Shown here piece after piece: positions 1-9,701 of a stretch of DNA of 64,000 bases (position 1 is the first letter of the stretch; each line of letters begins with the position of its first letter). Below the pieces are notes generated by a model. The model saw only the letters and a list, made by a program, of their open reading frames with translations, was not told the origin of the DNA and did not search any database. The position numbers and the translations under genes are program-made. The DNA is from Vibrio pelagius (GTDB taxonomy: Bacteria; Pseudomonadota; Gammaproteobacteria; Enterobacterales; Vibrionaceae). The stretch covers positions 124,001 to 188,000 of the forward strand of contig NZ_AP025503.1 of NCBI RefSeq assembly GCF_024347575.1, given 5' to 3'.

Positions 1-519
1 AGTGCGCGATTGAATGCTCTGCAGCGTAGCTTGGTCATTTTAGATAATGATTTTCGCCAGATGGCGCAACGCCAGTTTCGAACAAACGGCGAAGAAGCAT
101 CATCTAAACTGATCTTAATGCAAGAGTATCTGCTCGATTCGGACTCGATCGGTGTGATGTTTACCCGTTTAGGGTGGCACAATCCACAGCAGCAGTTCCC
201 AAGAGGGGAAGTCACTAAAGTGGGTTACCGAATTAAAGAAGAGACGCTCGAGCGAGTATGGTGGCGTTACCCCGATACTCCAACCGGACAAGAAGGCGTA
301 GTGACACCACTACTCGAAGGGATTGAAGCCTTTAGCCTAGAGTTCTACAACGGAAGCTCATGGCTAGAGGAGTGGCAGACAGATCGTGCGCTGCCACAAG
401 CAGTCAGACTTAAATTGACCCTTAAAGATTACGGTGAAATTGAGCGTGTCTACCTAACACCTAGTGGCGGCATGAATACGAGTGACAGCTCCTCGTCAAG
501 TGGGGGCAATAATGGTTAA
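1..519 (+). CDS. gspJ: Type II secretion pseudopilin GspJ/EpsJ, C-terminal part
   Basis: The frame is open from base 1, so the start and the prepilin cleavage region lie outside the window. About 172 residues remain. GspJ is a minor pseudopilin that, with GspI and GspK, forms the tip complex of the type II secretion pseudopilus in the inner membrane and periplasm. The visible part has the expected globular domain ([25 protein letters not shown]) and a Ser/Gly-rich tail. The stop overlaps the gspK start, as in eps operons. The name rests on sequence character plus the following gspK-L-M-N order. Confidence 0.9.
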   Translation, partial: SARLNALQRSLVILDNDFRQMAQRQFRTNGEEASSKLILMQEYLLDSDSIGVMFTRLGWHNPQQQFPRGEVTKVGYRIKEETLERVWWRYPDTPTGQEGVVTPLLEGIEAFSLEFYNGSSWLEEWQTDRALPQAVRLKLTLKDYGEIERVYLTPSGGMNTSDSSSSSGGNNG

Positions 520-1543
520 TCGATCCCCAATGGGGAAGCCCAGCAAGCAAGGTGGTGTTGCGCTTATCGTGATATTGATGCTGCTCGCGATCATGGCAAC
601 GATTGCAGGGAGTATGTCTGAGAGGCTGTTCACGCAGTTTAAACGTGTGGGTAATCAGCTCAATTATCAACAAGCCTACTGGTATAGCATTGGTATTGAA
701 GCGCTGGCTAAGGTTGGTATTGAGCAGAGCTATAAAGACAGTGATACCATCAATTTAAGTCAGCCGTGGGCACTGGAAGAGCAGGTTTATCCGCTCGACT
801 ATGGTCAAGTGGTGGGGCACATTCGAGATGGTCAAGCGTGTCTAAATTTGAATGCGTTGAAGTCTGTTGCCAGCACCACAGATAACACATCACCTTATTT
901 GGTCTCTGTGTGGCAAACCCTGTTAGAGAATCTAGAAGTGGACTCTTATCAAGCTGAAGTGATCGCCAATTCGACGTGGGAATTTGTCGATGAGGATACG
1001 CGCAGTGCCTCTTCTGTGGGAGTGGAAGACAGCACCTATGAAGCGATGAAGCCCGCTTATCTGGCAGCGAATGGTTTGATGGCAGACGAGTCTGAACTGC
1101 GTGCCGTGTATCAAGTGAGCGGTGAGGTGATGGATAAGGTACGCCCTTATGTGTGTGCTCTGCCAAGTGATGACTGGCGTTTGAACGTAAATACACTCAA
1201 GGTCAAACAGGCTCCGCTTCTAGAAGCGATGTTTGCCCCGAACTTGAGCGAATCTGACGCTAAAGCGTTGATTGAAAACCGCCCCTTTGATGGCTGGGAT
1301 AGCATTGATGATTTCTTAGCTGAGTCGAACTTATCGAGTGTCAGTGCCGATGTGACCAAGAAAGCCAAAGGGTATTTAGCGGTAGATAGTAGCTACTTCG
1401 AGCTGGATGCTGAAGTATTAGTGGAGAAGTCGCGAGTTCGAATTCGCACTCTCTTTTATAGTAGTAATCGAGAAACAGTGACGGTTGTGCGCCGTCGCTT
1501 TGGAGGAATCAGTGAGCGAGTTTCTGACCGTTCGACTGAGTAG
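512..1543 (+). CDS. gspK: Type II secretion minor pseudopilin GspK/EpsK
   Basis: This protein of 343 residues is the large minor pseudopilin that caps the type II secretion pseudopilus. The N-terminus has a short basic leader ending in KQGG, followed by [18 protein letters not shown], a class III prepilin signal and hydrophobic helix cut by the prepilin peptidase. The distal part has the helix-rich GspK domain with repeated acidic DED/DESE stretches compatible with its known calcium sites. The ATG at 512 overlaps the gspJ stop and puts the leader at its normal length. An in-frame GTG at 482 would add ten residues that do not look like a leader. The 3' end overlaps gspL by 32 bases, so translation is probably coupled. 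Confidence 0.93.
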   Translation: MVNRSPMGKPSKQGGVALIVILMLLAIMATIAGSMSERLFTQFKRVGNQLNYQQAYWYSIGIEALAKVGIEQSYKDSDTINLSQPWALEEQVYPLDYGQVVGHIRDGQACLNLNALKSVASTTDNTSPYLVSVWQTLLENLEVDSYQAEVIANSTWEFVDEDTRSASSVGVEDSTYEAMKPAYLAANGLMADESELRAVYQVSGEVMDKVRPYVCALPSDDWRLNVNTLKVKQAPLLEAMFAPNLSESDAKALIENRPFDGWDSIDDFLAESNLSSVSADVTKKAKGYLAVDSSYFELDAEVLVEKSRVRIRTLFYSSNRETVTVVRRRFGGISERVSDRSTE

Positions 1544-2738
1544 CGAACCACAAAGCCCTGTGCAGTGGTTAGTTTGGTCGACAAGCCAGCAAGAAGTGAT
1601 CGCAAGTGGCGAGCTTGCGAGCTGGCAACAGCTTGATGAGCTGACACCTTATGCTGAGAAACGGACCTGTATTGCGCTACTCTCGGGCAATGATTGCCTA
1701 TTGAAGCGTGTGGAGATCCCAAAAGGCGCAGCGCGTCAGTTTGAGTCGATGCTGCCATTTCTATTGGAAGATGAAGTCGCACAGGATATTGAAGATCTGC
1801 ACTTTACCATTCTAGATAAAAACGCGGAGACGGCGGTCGTTTGTGGTGTCGAGCAGCAATGGCTTACTCAGGTAATGAGTGCATTTTCAGAGGTTGGTAT
1901 AACCATTCGCAAAGTCCTGCCGGATACACTTGCCCTTCCCGTTGATGCGGAAGGCGTAACCGCATTGCAGATTGGTGATCAGTGGTTATTGCGCCAAAGC
2001 ACCTTTCAAGCGGTCTCTATTCGCCAAGCATGGCTGCCGATGTTTTTAAGCAGCGATTGGCTTGTTACTGAAGACGATGTTAAGCCGACGATCTTGAGTT
2101 ATACCGCACTGCCAGATGAAGAAGCTCAGCAGCAGAGTGGAGTGGAGTGGCAAGCAAAACCAGCAGAATTGGTGATGTCGGTACTCAGCCAACAGGCGAT
2201 TATCAGCGGAACTAACTTGCTGACAGGTCGCTTTAAAACCAAATCTTCATTCACTAAATACTGGAAGATTTGGCAAAAGGTGGCGATTGCCGCGTGTCTG
2301 TTGATTGCGGTTATCGCAACCCAGCAGACACTCAAAGTACAGCGCTACGAAGCGGAAGCTCAGGCGTATCGAGCTGAGAGTGAACGCATTTTCCGTCAGG
2401 TGATGGCAGGTAAACGTAAGATTCCAAGCGTCAGTTATTTGAAGCGCACGATGAACGAAGAGGCAAGTCGATATGGTGGCTCCAGTGATAGCGCGAGTCT
2501 GCTGGGTTGGCTAACTCAGCTACCAAGTACGTTGGGGCAAGTGACGTCCATCGAAGTGGAAAGTATTCGTTATGATGGCAACCGCTCTGAAGTGCGTCTG
2601 CAAGCGAAAAGCTCTAACTTCCAACACTTTGAGACCGCTCGCACTAAGCTTGCCGAGAAGTTCTCTGTTGAGCAAGGGCCGCTGAACCGTAACGGCGATG
2701 CTGTGTACGGCAGCTTTACACTTAAACCATTACAGTAA
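1512..2738 (+). CDS. gspL: Type II secretion inner-membrane platform protein GspL/EpsL
   Basis: GspL (408 residues) links the cytoplasmic ATPase GspE to the inner-membrane platform. The N-terminal 230 or so residues form the cytoplasmic actin-like fold ([10 protein letters not shown] at the start, [18 protein letters not shown] inside). A single membrane helix follows near residue 255 ([18 protein letters not shown]), then a periplasmic ferredoxin-like domain that pairs with GspM. GTG at 1512 is preferred because GGAGG lies seven bases upstream, while the longer frame beginning at 1485 has no such site. It is followed by gspM after 17 bases. Confidence 0.94.
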   Translation: MSEFLTVRLSSEPQSPVQWLVWSTSQQEVIASGELASWQQLDELTPYAEKRTCIALLSGNDCLLKRVEIPKGAARQFESMLPFLLEDEVAQDIEDLHFTILDKNAETAVVCGVEQQWLTQVMSAFSEVGITIRKVLPDTLALPVDAEGVTALQIGDQWLLRQSTFQAVSIRQAWLPMFLSSDWLVTEDDVKPTILSYTALPDEEAQQQSGVEWQAKPAELVMSVLSQQAIISGTNLLTGRFKTKSSFTKYWKIWQKVAIAACLLIAVIATQQTLKVQRYEAEAQAYRAESERIFRQVMAGKRKIPSVSYLKRTMNEEASRYGGSSDSASLLGWLTQLPSTLGQVTSIEVESIRYDGNRSEVRLQAKSSNFQHFETARTKLAEKFSVEQGPLNRNGDAVYGSFTLKPLQ

Positions 2739-2755
2739 CTCACGTTAGGAGATCA

Positions 2756-3247
2756 ATGATGAGAAATATGATTGAGCCACTCCAGGCGTGGTGGACATCG
2801 ATCAGTCAACGCGAACAGAGGCTTGTGATTGGGTGCTCTATTTTGCTGATCGTCGGTGCCGTTTATTGGGGTGTACTTCAGCCGCTCAATACTCGCGCGG
2901 AATTGGCGCAAAGCCGTATTCAGAGTGAAAAGCAGCTGCTGGCTTGGGTGAGCAACAAGGCGGATGAGATTGTTGAACTGCGTGGCAGTGGTGGCGCGAA
3001 AAGTTCTGAACCTTTGAACCGTTCTGTACCGGCTTCAATGCGCCGTTTTAAGATTGAGTTGATTCGAGTACAACCTCGTGGCGAAATGCTGCAAGTGTGG
3101 GTTAAGCCAGTACCATTTAATCAGTTTGTTGATTGGTTAACGTACCTGAAAGAGCAGCAAGGCGTTGAAGTAGAATTCATGGATATTGACCGCAGTGACA
3201 CGCAGGGCGTGATTGAAGTCAAACGATTACAGTTCAAGCGAGGTTAG
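2756..3247 (+). CDS. gspM: Type II secretion protein GspM/EpsM
   Basis: GspM (163 residues) is the partner of GspL in the inner-membrane platform of the type II secretion system. The sequence has a short cytoplasmic N-terminus with the typical WWTSISQREQRL stretch, one membrane helix at about residues 23-42 (LVIGCSILLIVGAVYWGV) and a periplasmic ferredoxin-like domain (VKPVPFNQFVDWL). GGAGA lies just upstream of the ATG. The ATG pair at 2756/2759 leaves the start uncertain by one codon. Confidence 0.93.
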   Translation: MMRNMIEPLQAWWTSISQREQRLVIGCSILLIVGAVYWGVLQPLNTRAELAQSRIQSEKQLLAWVSNKADEIVELRGSGGAKSSEPLNRSVPASMRRFKIELIRVQPRGEMLQVWVKPVPFNQFVDWLTYLKEQQGVEVEFMDIDRSDTQGVIEVKRLQFKRG

Positions 3248-3248
3248 T

Positions 3249-4028
3249 GTGAAGCGAGGCTCTTCTCTAAAATATGGCTTACTTTTCAGTGCCATTTTTA
3301 TCGTGTTTTTTTCAGTCAGTCTGCTTTTGCACTTGCCAGCAGCCTTTGCTCTTAAGCATGCGCCTAAGGTGAGAGGGCTACAAATTAACGGTGTGCAAGG
3401 CTCTATCTGGCAAGGCAGCGCCAGCAATATCGTTTGGCAGCGTGTTAATTATGGCTCAGTGCAGTGGGACTTTCAGTTTAGCCAGCTTTTCCAAGGCAAG
3501 GCAGAGCTAGCGGTTCGATTCGGTCGTGATAGTGATATGAACCTGCGTGGTAAGGGCTATGTCGGTTACAGCATGAATGGTGCTTACGCGCAAAATTTGG
3601 TGGCATCACTGCCAGCTGAAGAGGTACTGAAGTTCGTCCCAAATATTCCAGTACCGATCGCTGCTGTTGGTCAGGTGGAACTGACGATTAAACACCTTCA
3701 ACAAGGCCAACCTTGGTGTCAAACCGGTGAAGGCACCTTAGCTTGGTCAGGTGCTGGCGCGGAGACACCGCTAGGCGCGTTGGACTTTGGTCCTGTTATC
3801 GCTGATGTCACTTGCCAAGACAATACGATTGCTGCAAAAGGCACTCAGAAAACCACGCAAGTTGAGAGTGAATTCGATGCAAGCTTAACGCCGAACCGTC
3901 GCTACGCAACCAATGCATGGTTCAAACCGGGTGCTGAGTTCCCACCCACGATGCAAAACCAACTGCGTTGGCTAGGCAAACCTGACAATCAAGGGAAGTA
4001 CCAGTTTACTTATCAAGGGCGCTTGTAG
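3249..4028 (+). CDS. gspN: Type II secretion protein GspN/EpsN
   Basis: GspN (259 residues) is the last gene of the eps/gsp operon in vibrios and is an accessory inner-membrane and periplasmic component. The protein begins with one membrane segment (YGLLFSAIFIVFFSVSLLL) followed by a periplasmic domain. It contains GSIWQGSASNIVWQ near residue 55, a motif typical of the family. The GTG at 3249 directly follows the gspM stop, with GAGG just upstream. A longer frame from 3213 would overlap gspM and adds polar residues. A strong hairpin terminator follows. Confidence 0.9.
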   Translation: MKRGSSLKYGLLFSAIFIVFFSVSLLLHLPAAFALKHAPKVRGLQINGVQGSIWQGSASNIVWQRVNYGSVQWDFQFSQLFQGKAELAVRFGRDSDMNLRGKGYVGYSMNGAYAQNLVASLPAEEVLKFVPNIPVPIAAVGQVELTIKHLQQGQPWCQTGEGTLAWSGAGAETPLGALDFGPVIADVTCQDNTIAAKGTQKTTQVESEFDASLTPNRRYATNAWFKPGAEFPPTMQNQLRWLGKPDNQGKYQFTYQGRL

Positions 4029-4051
4029 TTGTAGCATCGCGAATAAAAAAG

Positions 4052-4088
4052 AAAGGGCGATAGAACTAAATTCTATCGCCCTTTTGTT
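4052..4088. terminator. Bidirectional terminator after gspN
   Basis: A perfect 14-bp inverted repeat (4052-4065 with 4071-4084, 5-base loop) is flanked by A-rich sequence on the left and TTTT on the right. It separates gspN from the convergent lipoprotein gene and probably serves both. Confidence 0.9.
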
Positions 4089-4101
4089 TATGGATTGGTT
4101 G

Positions 4102-6300
4102 TTACTTTGAGTCGTCTACATATTGATAAGCAACGATAATTTCAGCGCCTTGTGCTGGAATAGCCGTACCTGTAAACACAATGGATTCAGATAGTGGGTA
4201 ATATTGCCAACCATTGGAAGAGTTGCGATCCACTTTTGCCCCATCAACGGTTACTAGAATGGACGATGAAAGAACATGTTGAGCTTCAGCTTTAGAAAGC
4301 TTGTAACCCGCACTTGAGGCCCCCGCATTTTTCGCCATCACTTCAACAAATGATTTGTATTCAGTATCTACATTGATGTTTAGAGTTTTACCTAGCGTTG
4401 TTGAGGCGAGGTCGTCATACTGACTCTTATCTGCATGTGATGGGTCGACGATAGAGTACACTCGATAGCCATTATCAAGGAACAAGTTGTTGTTAGGATC
4501 AAACTCTGGAGAGTTGTATCTTTGGTACTGGCTTGGTTCATCACTCATGATAACGACTGACAGTGAAGCGCCAGTTCGTGGGTATCCAGCAAGCTCTACC
4601 GTCCCCCCTTTTTGTAGTGCAAGTTCTGAGTAATAGATCCCGCGTTCCGTAGTGCTGCCGCCGATGCCTGGTTTAAAGTCTTTGGCAATTTGAATTAAAT
4701 CACTAGTAAAGCCATTTCCACGCAGTTCATCTGAATCTGTGGTAATGGTACCAACCATGAAGTCCACACCCGCATTTTGAATGGTTTCTGTAAAGGCTAC
4801 CGTTAAGTCACTGATCGCTTGCTGCTCGCCCCCCATACTACCTGAGTTGTCGATAACAAATAGGAAGTCAGCTTTAGAGGTGGTTTGGTCAAGCGCAGTA
4901 AACTTATCATTCTGCAGTTGCAATGTTGCATCTTTAGATGCTTGGATACTTTCTGAAGTCGTTGAAACAATCAGATCTGAGTAATCCACAACTTTGTCGT
5001 TTTGCACCAGTGTGCTGGTAATCACGGCACTGTCTGTGACTTTGTTGTAGCTGGTTGTGATATCAAGTTGATACTCTAATTGAGTGACCTCAGACGCTGC
5101 TGGAACTAAAGCGCTAGCGGTTCCGCCAATCTTATTCACGGCTACTTGATTGATCAGAGTATTGAGGATTTCAGTAAGCTTCAATCCTGTGCGCAATGTG
5201 ATCTTATAGGTTGCGTTGACATCGCCATTTTCTAGCGTTGTCAGGGATGTCTGCACAATATCCGCTCTGCTGAGCTGAGAGGCAAAAGCACCAACCCCAT
5301 CAACAAGGATCTCTTGAGCCGTTGTTTGTCCACTCAACGCTCCCCTTTCTGCCACAAAACCAGCGAGTTCAGTATTATCTGGCGTTGGAAGTGAGCTTCT
5401 TGCTGAAGCGGCTGCGGTAGTAACAGGCTTCGCGTAGATAATCGTACCTGTTACATCACCAGTAAGCGCGCTGGTTGTATAACCTTCAGGTAAGAAGACT
5501 TGTTGGCTATTAAGAACGACAGACTGAGTTGGTGCTGGCGCTTCTGCAACGGTGATAATGATCTCTTTGGTTTGCAGTACGGTTTGGCCTTGATCGTTGG
5601 TCGTTTCAATGCTGAGTTTGTACTTCTCTTGACCGACGGTCGTCCCTGCTTGAACGGTAACTTGAGTTGGAGTGGTTGTCGTTAACGCATCTCCATTTTC
5701 GTTATACCAAGTCACCTTATCATTTGGTTGAAGGTTACTGATGGTTGCTGTTAGCGTTGTTTGTGCGCCTGCCGCAACAATGGCTGGATTCGCTGTGATC
5801 GAGTTGATGATGGCGCTTGGTGCGAAATCAGCACCGATACTACACAGTACTTCTGATGACTGAACTTCGCTGCTATCAAGAATGCCATTCTTGTTCGCAT
5901 CAACACCAAGAGTGACTAATTGTCCTCCGGCATCACATCTGGTGTCCGTTTTTGCGATTAAAGCGACCGACACCAAAGCTTGATTGAAGATATCGCTACC
6001 TTCTTGCTGAGTATTATTCGTTCCATCGTGACAGATGGTTTTATTGGAGACATGTTCGCTATCTTCAAGCGTGCCATTTTTATCGTCATCGTAGCCAGCG
6101 ATAACCTTGAGACCACCGTTAGCACATTCAGCATCACCAGCAGGTAGAGTTAATGTGGAAATCAAGGCGTCTTTTTGTACCGTACCGCCGTTTGAAGAAC
6201 TGTCGGAAGGGTCGCTATCGCTGCCACAACCGGAAAGTAGAATAGATGCCACCGAAGTCGCGATTAGAGTCTTTTTAGTAAGCCTAGCATTGACGTTCAT
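4102..6300 (-). CDS. VWA-domain lipoprotein with acidic EF-hand-like repeats
   Basis: The predicted product has 732 residues and unknown function. The N-terminus is a lipoprotein signal (VASILLSGCGSD, Cys as the lipobox residue), followed by a Ser/Gly linker. Two related blocks follow, each with Cys residues and an acidic loop (DDDKNGTLEDSE near residue 65, DANKNGILDSSE near 135). They resemble the repeats called DUF7151 and calcium-binding loops. An Ig-like stretch comes next. Near residue 480 a von Willebrand A domain begins with the MIDAS motif FVIDNSGSMGG, where D, S and S fit metal binding. ATG at 6300 is chosen because AAGGA lies seven bases upstream. The gene is monocistronic. A surface or periplasmic adhesion or sensing role is inferred only. 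Confidence 0.75.
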   Translation of the reverse strand: MNVNARLTKKTLIATSVASILLSGCGSDSDPSDSSSNGGTVQKDALISTLTLPAGDAECANGGLKVIAGYDDDKNGTLEDSEHVSNKTICHDGTNNTQQEGSDIFNQALVSVALIAKTDTRCDAGGQLVTLGVDANKNGILDSSEVQSSEVLCSIGADFAPSAIINSITANPAIVAAGAQTTLTATISNLQPNDKVTWYNENGDALTTTTPTQVTVQAGTTVGQEKYKLSIETTNDQGQTVLQTKEIIITVAEAPAPTQSVVLNSQQVFLPEGYTTSALTGDVTGTIIYAKPVTTAAASARSSLPTPDNTELAGFVAERGALSGQTTAQEILVDGVGAFASQLSRADIVQTSLTTLENGDVNATYKITLRTGLKLTEILNTLINQVAVNKIGGTASALVPAASEVTQLEYQLDITTSYNKVTDSAVITSTLVQNDKVVDYSDLIVSTTSESIQASKDATLQLQNDKFTALDQTTSKADFLFVIDNSGSMGGEQQAISDLTVAFTETIQNAGVDFMVGTITTDSDELRGNGFTSDLIQIAKDFKPGIGGSTTERGIYYSELALQKGGTVELAGYPRTGASLSVVIMSDEPSQYQRYNSPEFDPNNNLFLDNGYRVYSIVDPSHADKSQYDDLASTTLGKTLNINVDTEYKSFVEVMAKNAGASSAGYKLSKAEAQHVLSSSILVTVDGAKVDRNSSNGWQYYPLSESIVFTGTAIPAQGAEIIVAYQYVDDSK

Positions 6301-6529
6301 TATCATATCCTTGTGATATATGAAATTAGTTTTGATATATGCAAGGAATGTTTTTATAGGACAGTTCAAACTTTGTAAATGAAACAAGTATGATATGACC
6401 TAGAACTTTGAGCCACTTAACTGTATGAATGATAATGATAAAATCATCAGTTTCTATTGATAGATTTGTATATTTGTTCGACAGTTTGGTGAGAAAAGCA
6501 CCACCTTAACAGTGGTGCCTGAGTGGAGT

Positions 6530-7357
6530 TTAATCTTTACCTTGTAGAATCTCTTCCCAAGGTAAGTCTGCATCACCGAGCACGATGAAGTTTGGATTCT
6601 CTAATGTTTCCCGTTCGTTGTATGACAGGGGCTCAAGGTGAGTGCTTAATATGCGTCCGCCAGCTTCTTCAACGATACACTGGGTTGCGGCTGTATCCCA
6701 CTCACCGGTTGGACCCAAGCGTAGGTAACAATCTACCGCGCCCTCTGCGACTAGACACGCCTTAAGGGCAGCTGACCCAAGCGGAACTAAATCGTAGTTC
6801 CATTTTGAGCTCATACGGTTGGTGATGCGGTTGATATCTTGGCGACGGCTTATTGCCATTGCAATCGGCTGATTTGGTAGCTCATGGCGATGAGTTTTGA
6901 TTTTCACGCTATCGTTCAAATCTGGAATCTTCCAAGCGCCTTTACTGTGGTAAGCGTAATATGTCACACCAGACACTGGACCGTAGACGACACCCATCAC
7001 AGGCTTGTTGTGTTCAATTAGTGCAATAATGGTGGCAAAGTCTCCGCTGCGCGCGATGAACTCTTGGGTGCCATCCAGTGGATCAACTAGCCAGTAGCGA
7101 TCCCACTGAGAGCGTTTCTCTAGGCTGATATCGGCAGCCTCTTCTGACAGGACGGGAATGTCTGGGGTCAATTCACTCAATCTTTTTGAGATCAGTTTGT
7201 GTGCTGCAAGGTCGGCACTGGTGACAGGGGTATCGTCACTTTTTGTATACTCTTCGTAATTTTTCTTCTCGTAGATCTCTAGAATCAGCTGTCCCGCTGA
7301 GCGAGCGATTCCAATCACGGAGGGCAGTAGATGGGATAAATCTTTTGTCATTGGCAT
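6530..7357 (-). CDS. cysQ: 3'(2'),5'-bisphosphate nucleotidase CysQ
   Basis: CysQ (275 residues) removes the 3' phosphate of PAP formed during sulfate assimilation, recycling it to AMP. It belongs to the inositol monophosphatase-like, Mg-dependent, Li-sensitive family. Visible motifs are SEEAA (metal-binding Glu), DPLDGTQEF (metal-binding Asp residues) and GEWDTAA near the C-terminus (the third metal ligand). The length matches the family. It lies ten bases after nudE in the same direction, so the two are probably one transcript of nucleotide-recycling enzymes. A GAGA upstream of 7357 favours that ATG over the one two codons later. Confidence 0.93.
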   Translation of the reverse strand: MPMTKDLSHLLPSVIGIARSAGQLILEIYEKKNYEEYTKSDDTPVTSADLAAHKLISKRLSELTPDIPVLSEEAADISLEKRSQWDRYWLVDPLDGTQEFIARSGDFATIIALIEHNKPVMGVVYGPVSGVTYYAYHSKGAWKIPDLNDSVKIKTHRHELPNQPIAMAISRRQDINRITNRMSSKWNYDLVPLGSAALKACLVAEGAVDCYLRLGPTGEWDTAATQCIVEEAGGRILSTHLEPLSYNERETLENPNFIVLGDADLPWEEILQGKD

Positions 7358-7367
7358 AAAAGGTCTC

Positions 7368-7931
7368 TTACTCTTCGTCAGATTGTTGTTTTAGTAGTCG
7401 AAGAGCCAGTAATAAGGCGGTAATGGAGCGGGCTTCACAGAAGTCGAGATGCGTCAGTAACTCTTCTCCTTGAGCCAGCGGCCAGCGCACAATATCCAGT
7501 GGTTCTGGCTCGTCACCTTCTAGCTGTTCTGGGTAAAGATCTTCGGCAATAAACAGCGTCATTTTGCTCGAAAAATAAGAAGGGGCGAGAATCACTTCCT
7601 TGAGTGGCGTGAGTTTGCGAGCGCCAAAACCAATCTCTTCTTTTAATTCTCTAACCGCGGCTTCACTTGGAGTTTCACCTTGGTCGATGAGACCTTTGGG
7701 GAAGCCTAGCTCATAGCGTTCGGTTCCTGCGGCGTACTCGCGCACCAATAAAATATCGCCTTGTTCAGTAATTGGGACCATCATTACTGCGTTGCGACCG
7801 CTTGGTTTCATCCGCTCATAGGTACGAAGCTCACCGTTAGAAAACTTGAGATCGAGAGATTCAATAGAGAACAGTTTTGATTGAGCGACAGTTTGCTTAG
7901 CCAAGATTTCTGGCTTGGTCCTTCTTGTCAT
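7368..7931 (-). CDS. nudE: ADP compounds hydrolase NudE (Nudix)
   Basis: NudE is a Nudix hydrolase that cleaves ADP-ribose, NADH and Ap3A-type dinucleotides. The Nudix box is complete (GLIDQGETPSEAAVRELKEE, then IGF). The upstream part has the ERMKPSGRNAVMMVPI stretch of NudE. ATG at 7931 has AAGGAGC at good spacing and gives 187 residues, the usual length. A longer frame reaching 7988 would add 19 residues without a ribosome site. The gene precedes cysQ and is divergent from a small ORF at 8013. Confidence 0.93.
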   Translation of the reverse strand: MTRRTKPEILAKQTVAQSKLFSIESLDLKFSNGELRTYERMKPSGRNAVMMVPITEQGDILLVREYAAGTERYELGFPKGLIDQGETPSEAAVRELKEEIGFGARKLTPLKEVILAPSYFSSKMTLFIAEDLYPEQLEGDEPEPLDIVRWPLAQGEELLTHLDFCEARSITALLLALRLLKQQSDEE

Positions 7932-8012
7932 GCGCTCGCTCCTTAGCTTTTTGGAAAGTCTTTCTAATATAGGGGAAATGGCGGTCACTTCCTAGAGGTG
8001 AGTTTTTATATC

Positions 8013-8132
8013 ATGGAATTATTGAATAGGAAGCGATTGCAATCTCAGTTCTCTAGATTAGAGCGCCACTCTGTTGATTTTGTTCGTGAAGTGAAGGCAG
8101 CAGGGTGGATGTATTGGTTACTGGGAGCCTAA
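8013..8132 (+). CDS. Possible small protein, 39 residues
   Basis: An ATG-started frame encodes MELLNRKRLQSQFSRLERHS followed by VDFVREVKAAGWMYWLLGA and a TAA stop. It sits alone in the 263-base gap between nudE (divergent) and nfuA (convergent). AGAGGTGAG lies about 10 bases upstream. The composition (basic, amphipathic first half, Trp-rich end) looks protein-like. I do not recognise the family. It could be a real small protein or a remnant of a longer gene. Expression is not shown. Confidence 0.4.
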   Translation: MELLNRKRLQSQFSRLERHSVDFVREVKAAGWMYWLLGA

Positions 8133-8135
8133 AAA

Positions 8136-8166
8136 ACAAAAAGGCCGATGTTTTCACATCAGCCTT
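8136..8166 (-). terminator. Terminator after nfuA
   Basis: An 11-bp imperfect stem (8141-8151 with 8156-8166) is followed on the minus strand by a T-rich run (complement of the A-run ending at 8142). It lies about 30 bases past the nfuA stop. Confidence 0.7.
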
Positions 8167-8194
8167 GGTCCTTGGTCTCTAATCTTAGGTGTGA

Positions 8195-8779
8195 TTAGTA
8201 GTAAGAGTGCTCACCGCGATCGTGCTCAGTTGCATCACGAACCGCTGTTAGTTCACCCTCGAATTGTTGTAGAAGTTCTTTCTCGATGCCTTCTTTTAGA
8301 GTCACATCAACCATAGAACAACCGTTACAACCACCACCAAACGCGACGATAGCAACGCCTTCATCAGTGATTTCAACTAGGCTTACATGACCGCCGTGGC
8401 CTGCTAGTTGCGGGTTTACTTGAGTCTGGATTGCGTACTCAACACGCTCTAGAAGAGGTGCGTCATCAGCCACTTTACGCATTTTTGCGTTTGGAGCTTT
8501 TAGAGTTAGCTGTGAACCCATTTTGTCGGTAACGAAGTCGATTTCAGCTTCGTCTAGGAATGGCAGGCTTAGCTCATCTACGTAAGCAGAGAAACCTTCA
8601 AATGCTAGTTCAGTATCAGATGCTTCTACCGCATCTGTAGGGCAGTAAGATACACCACACTCTGCATTCTGCGTACCTGGGTTTACCACGAATACGCGGA
8701 TGTTAGTCCCTTCTGGCTGCTGTGAAAGCAGGTTAGCAAAATGAGTTTGAGCTGTTTCTGTAATAGTAATATTTGACAC
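8195..8779 (-). CDS. nfuA: Fe/S biogenesis protein NfuA
   Basis: NfuA (194 residues) is a carrier that holds a 4Fe-4S cluster between two subunits and delivers it to apoproteins, especially under stress. The N-terminal half is the degenerate A-type scaffold domain ([18 protein letters not shown]). The C-terminal half is the Nfu domain with the cluster ligands in [16 protein letters not shown]. The start is a GTG with AGG about eight bases upstream. It is followed by a hairpin terminator. The length equals the usual 191-195. Confidence 0.95.
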   Translation of the reverse strand: MSNITITETAQTHFANLLSQQPEGTNIRVFVVNPGTQNAECGVSYCPTDAVEASDTELAFEGFSAYVDELSLPFLDEAEIDFVTDKMGSQLTLKAPNAKMRKVADDAPLLERVEYAIQTQVNPQLAGHGGHVSLVEITDEGVAIVAFGGGCNGCSMVDVTLKEGIEKELLQQFEGELTAVRDATEHDRGEHSYY

Positions 8780-8887
8780 GACGAATACCTGAGTAAATTT
8801 GTAGGCTATTCTGCCATTCTACTCCTGTCGGAACGGTAATTCAGCCCTTTTTTGCTGAATTGATAGACAAGTTTCGTGGGAAATTGA

Positions 8888-9619
8888 CTAAGACGCGGGT
8901 TCAGGAGTGCGGCAGATGCAGTAAATATCAATCCTTTTAACGCCCACTTCAAGTAGCAATTGACATAATTGATACACAGTACTGCCTGTGGTGACGACAT
9001 CATCCATTATTGCAACATGGGCGTCGCCTTTTGCTATCACTTTCATCACATCCTTGTTCCTTAAAGAAAAAGCATTGCGCAGATTATGCTGGCGTTGCGT
9101 CTTACTAAGCCCTTGCTGCGTTGGCGTGGCACGTTGACGTTTAAACAGCGCTAGGCTTTGGCTGTTAAGTTGGTGGGCAAGGGCATCGGCTAGCAACGCG
9201 CTTTGATTAAATCCGCGGTGTAGGTAGCGCCGCCAATGCAGCGGCACACTAGTGATAATAGGGGCAGGTTGCTCAATATGGTTTGCCAGCAGTTTGACTA
9301 AGTCTCGGCACAACCAAAATTGACCACTGTACTTCATCTGATGCACGTAGTGGCTGAGAGGAAAATCGTAGTCACCAACACAATAGAGCCGCTGCCAAGG
9401 TGGTGGTGTTTTGAGGCAGGCCCCACATACTATGGCGTCAATATCGAGTTTGATACCACAACGTTGGCAGCGGTGTTGGGGGGCGAATTGAGATAGACAG
9501 CTATTGCACCACTTAGGGTGGGTATCTTTAGGCTGCTTTGGCAATTGACAGAGCTGGCATTGTGGTGTGACCAAGCGTGGTGTGTGTTTTTGGATCCAAT
9601 CAGATAACATAGCGAGCAT
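8888..9619 (-). CDS. comF: ComF/GntX family phosphoribosyltransferase-like protein
   Basis: This 243-residue protein has an N-terminal zinc-ribbon with paired cysteines (CQLCQL, CNSC, CQRCG, CGAC). A C-terminal phosphoribosyltransferase domain contains the PRPP loop VAIMDDVVTTGSTV. ComF relatives act at the inner face of the membrane during DNA uptake. In gamma-proteobacteria with bioH next door it is also called GntX/YhgH. It is divergent from bioH across an 82-base promoter region. No strong ribosome site is seen at either possible start (9619 or 9610), so the start is uncertain by three codons. Confidence 0.88.
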   Translation of the reverse strand: MLAMLSDWIQKHTPRLVTPQCQLCQLPKQPKDTHPKWCNSCLSQFAPQHRCQRCGIKLDIDAIVCGACLKTPPPWQRLYCVGDYDFPLSHYVHQMKYSGQFWLCRDLVKLLANHIEQPAPIITSVPLHWRRYLHRGFNQSALLADALAHQLNSQSLALFKRQRATPTQQGLSKTQRQHNLRNAFSLRNKDVMKVIAKGDAHVAIMDDVVTTGSTVYQLCQLLLEVGVKRIDIYCICRTPEPAS

Positions 9620-9701
9620 AAGTGCATTGATGATGTAGGTTTGGATAGCCTAGACAGCAAGATCATCATTGTTGGATGAGAATAGTAGGGAAAATCACGA
9701 G

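Noticed and set aside
750..1196. 148-residue minus-strand frame within gspK
   Set aside because: It is antisense to a well-supported gene, with no ribosome site or recognisable domain.
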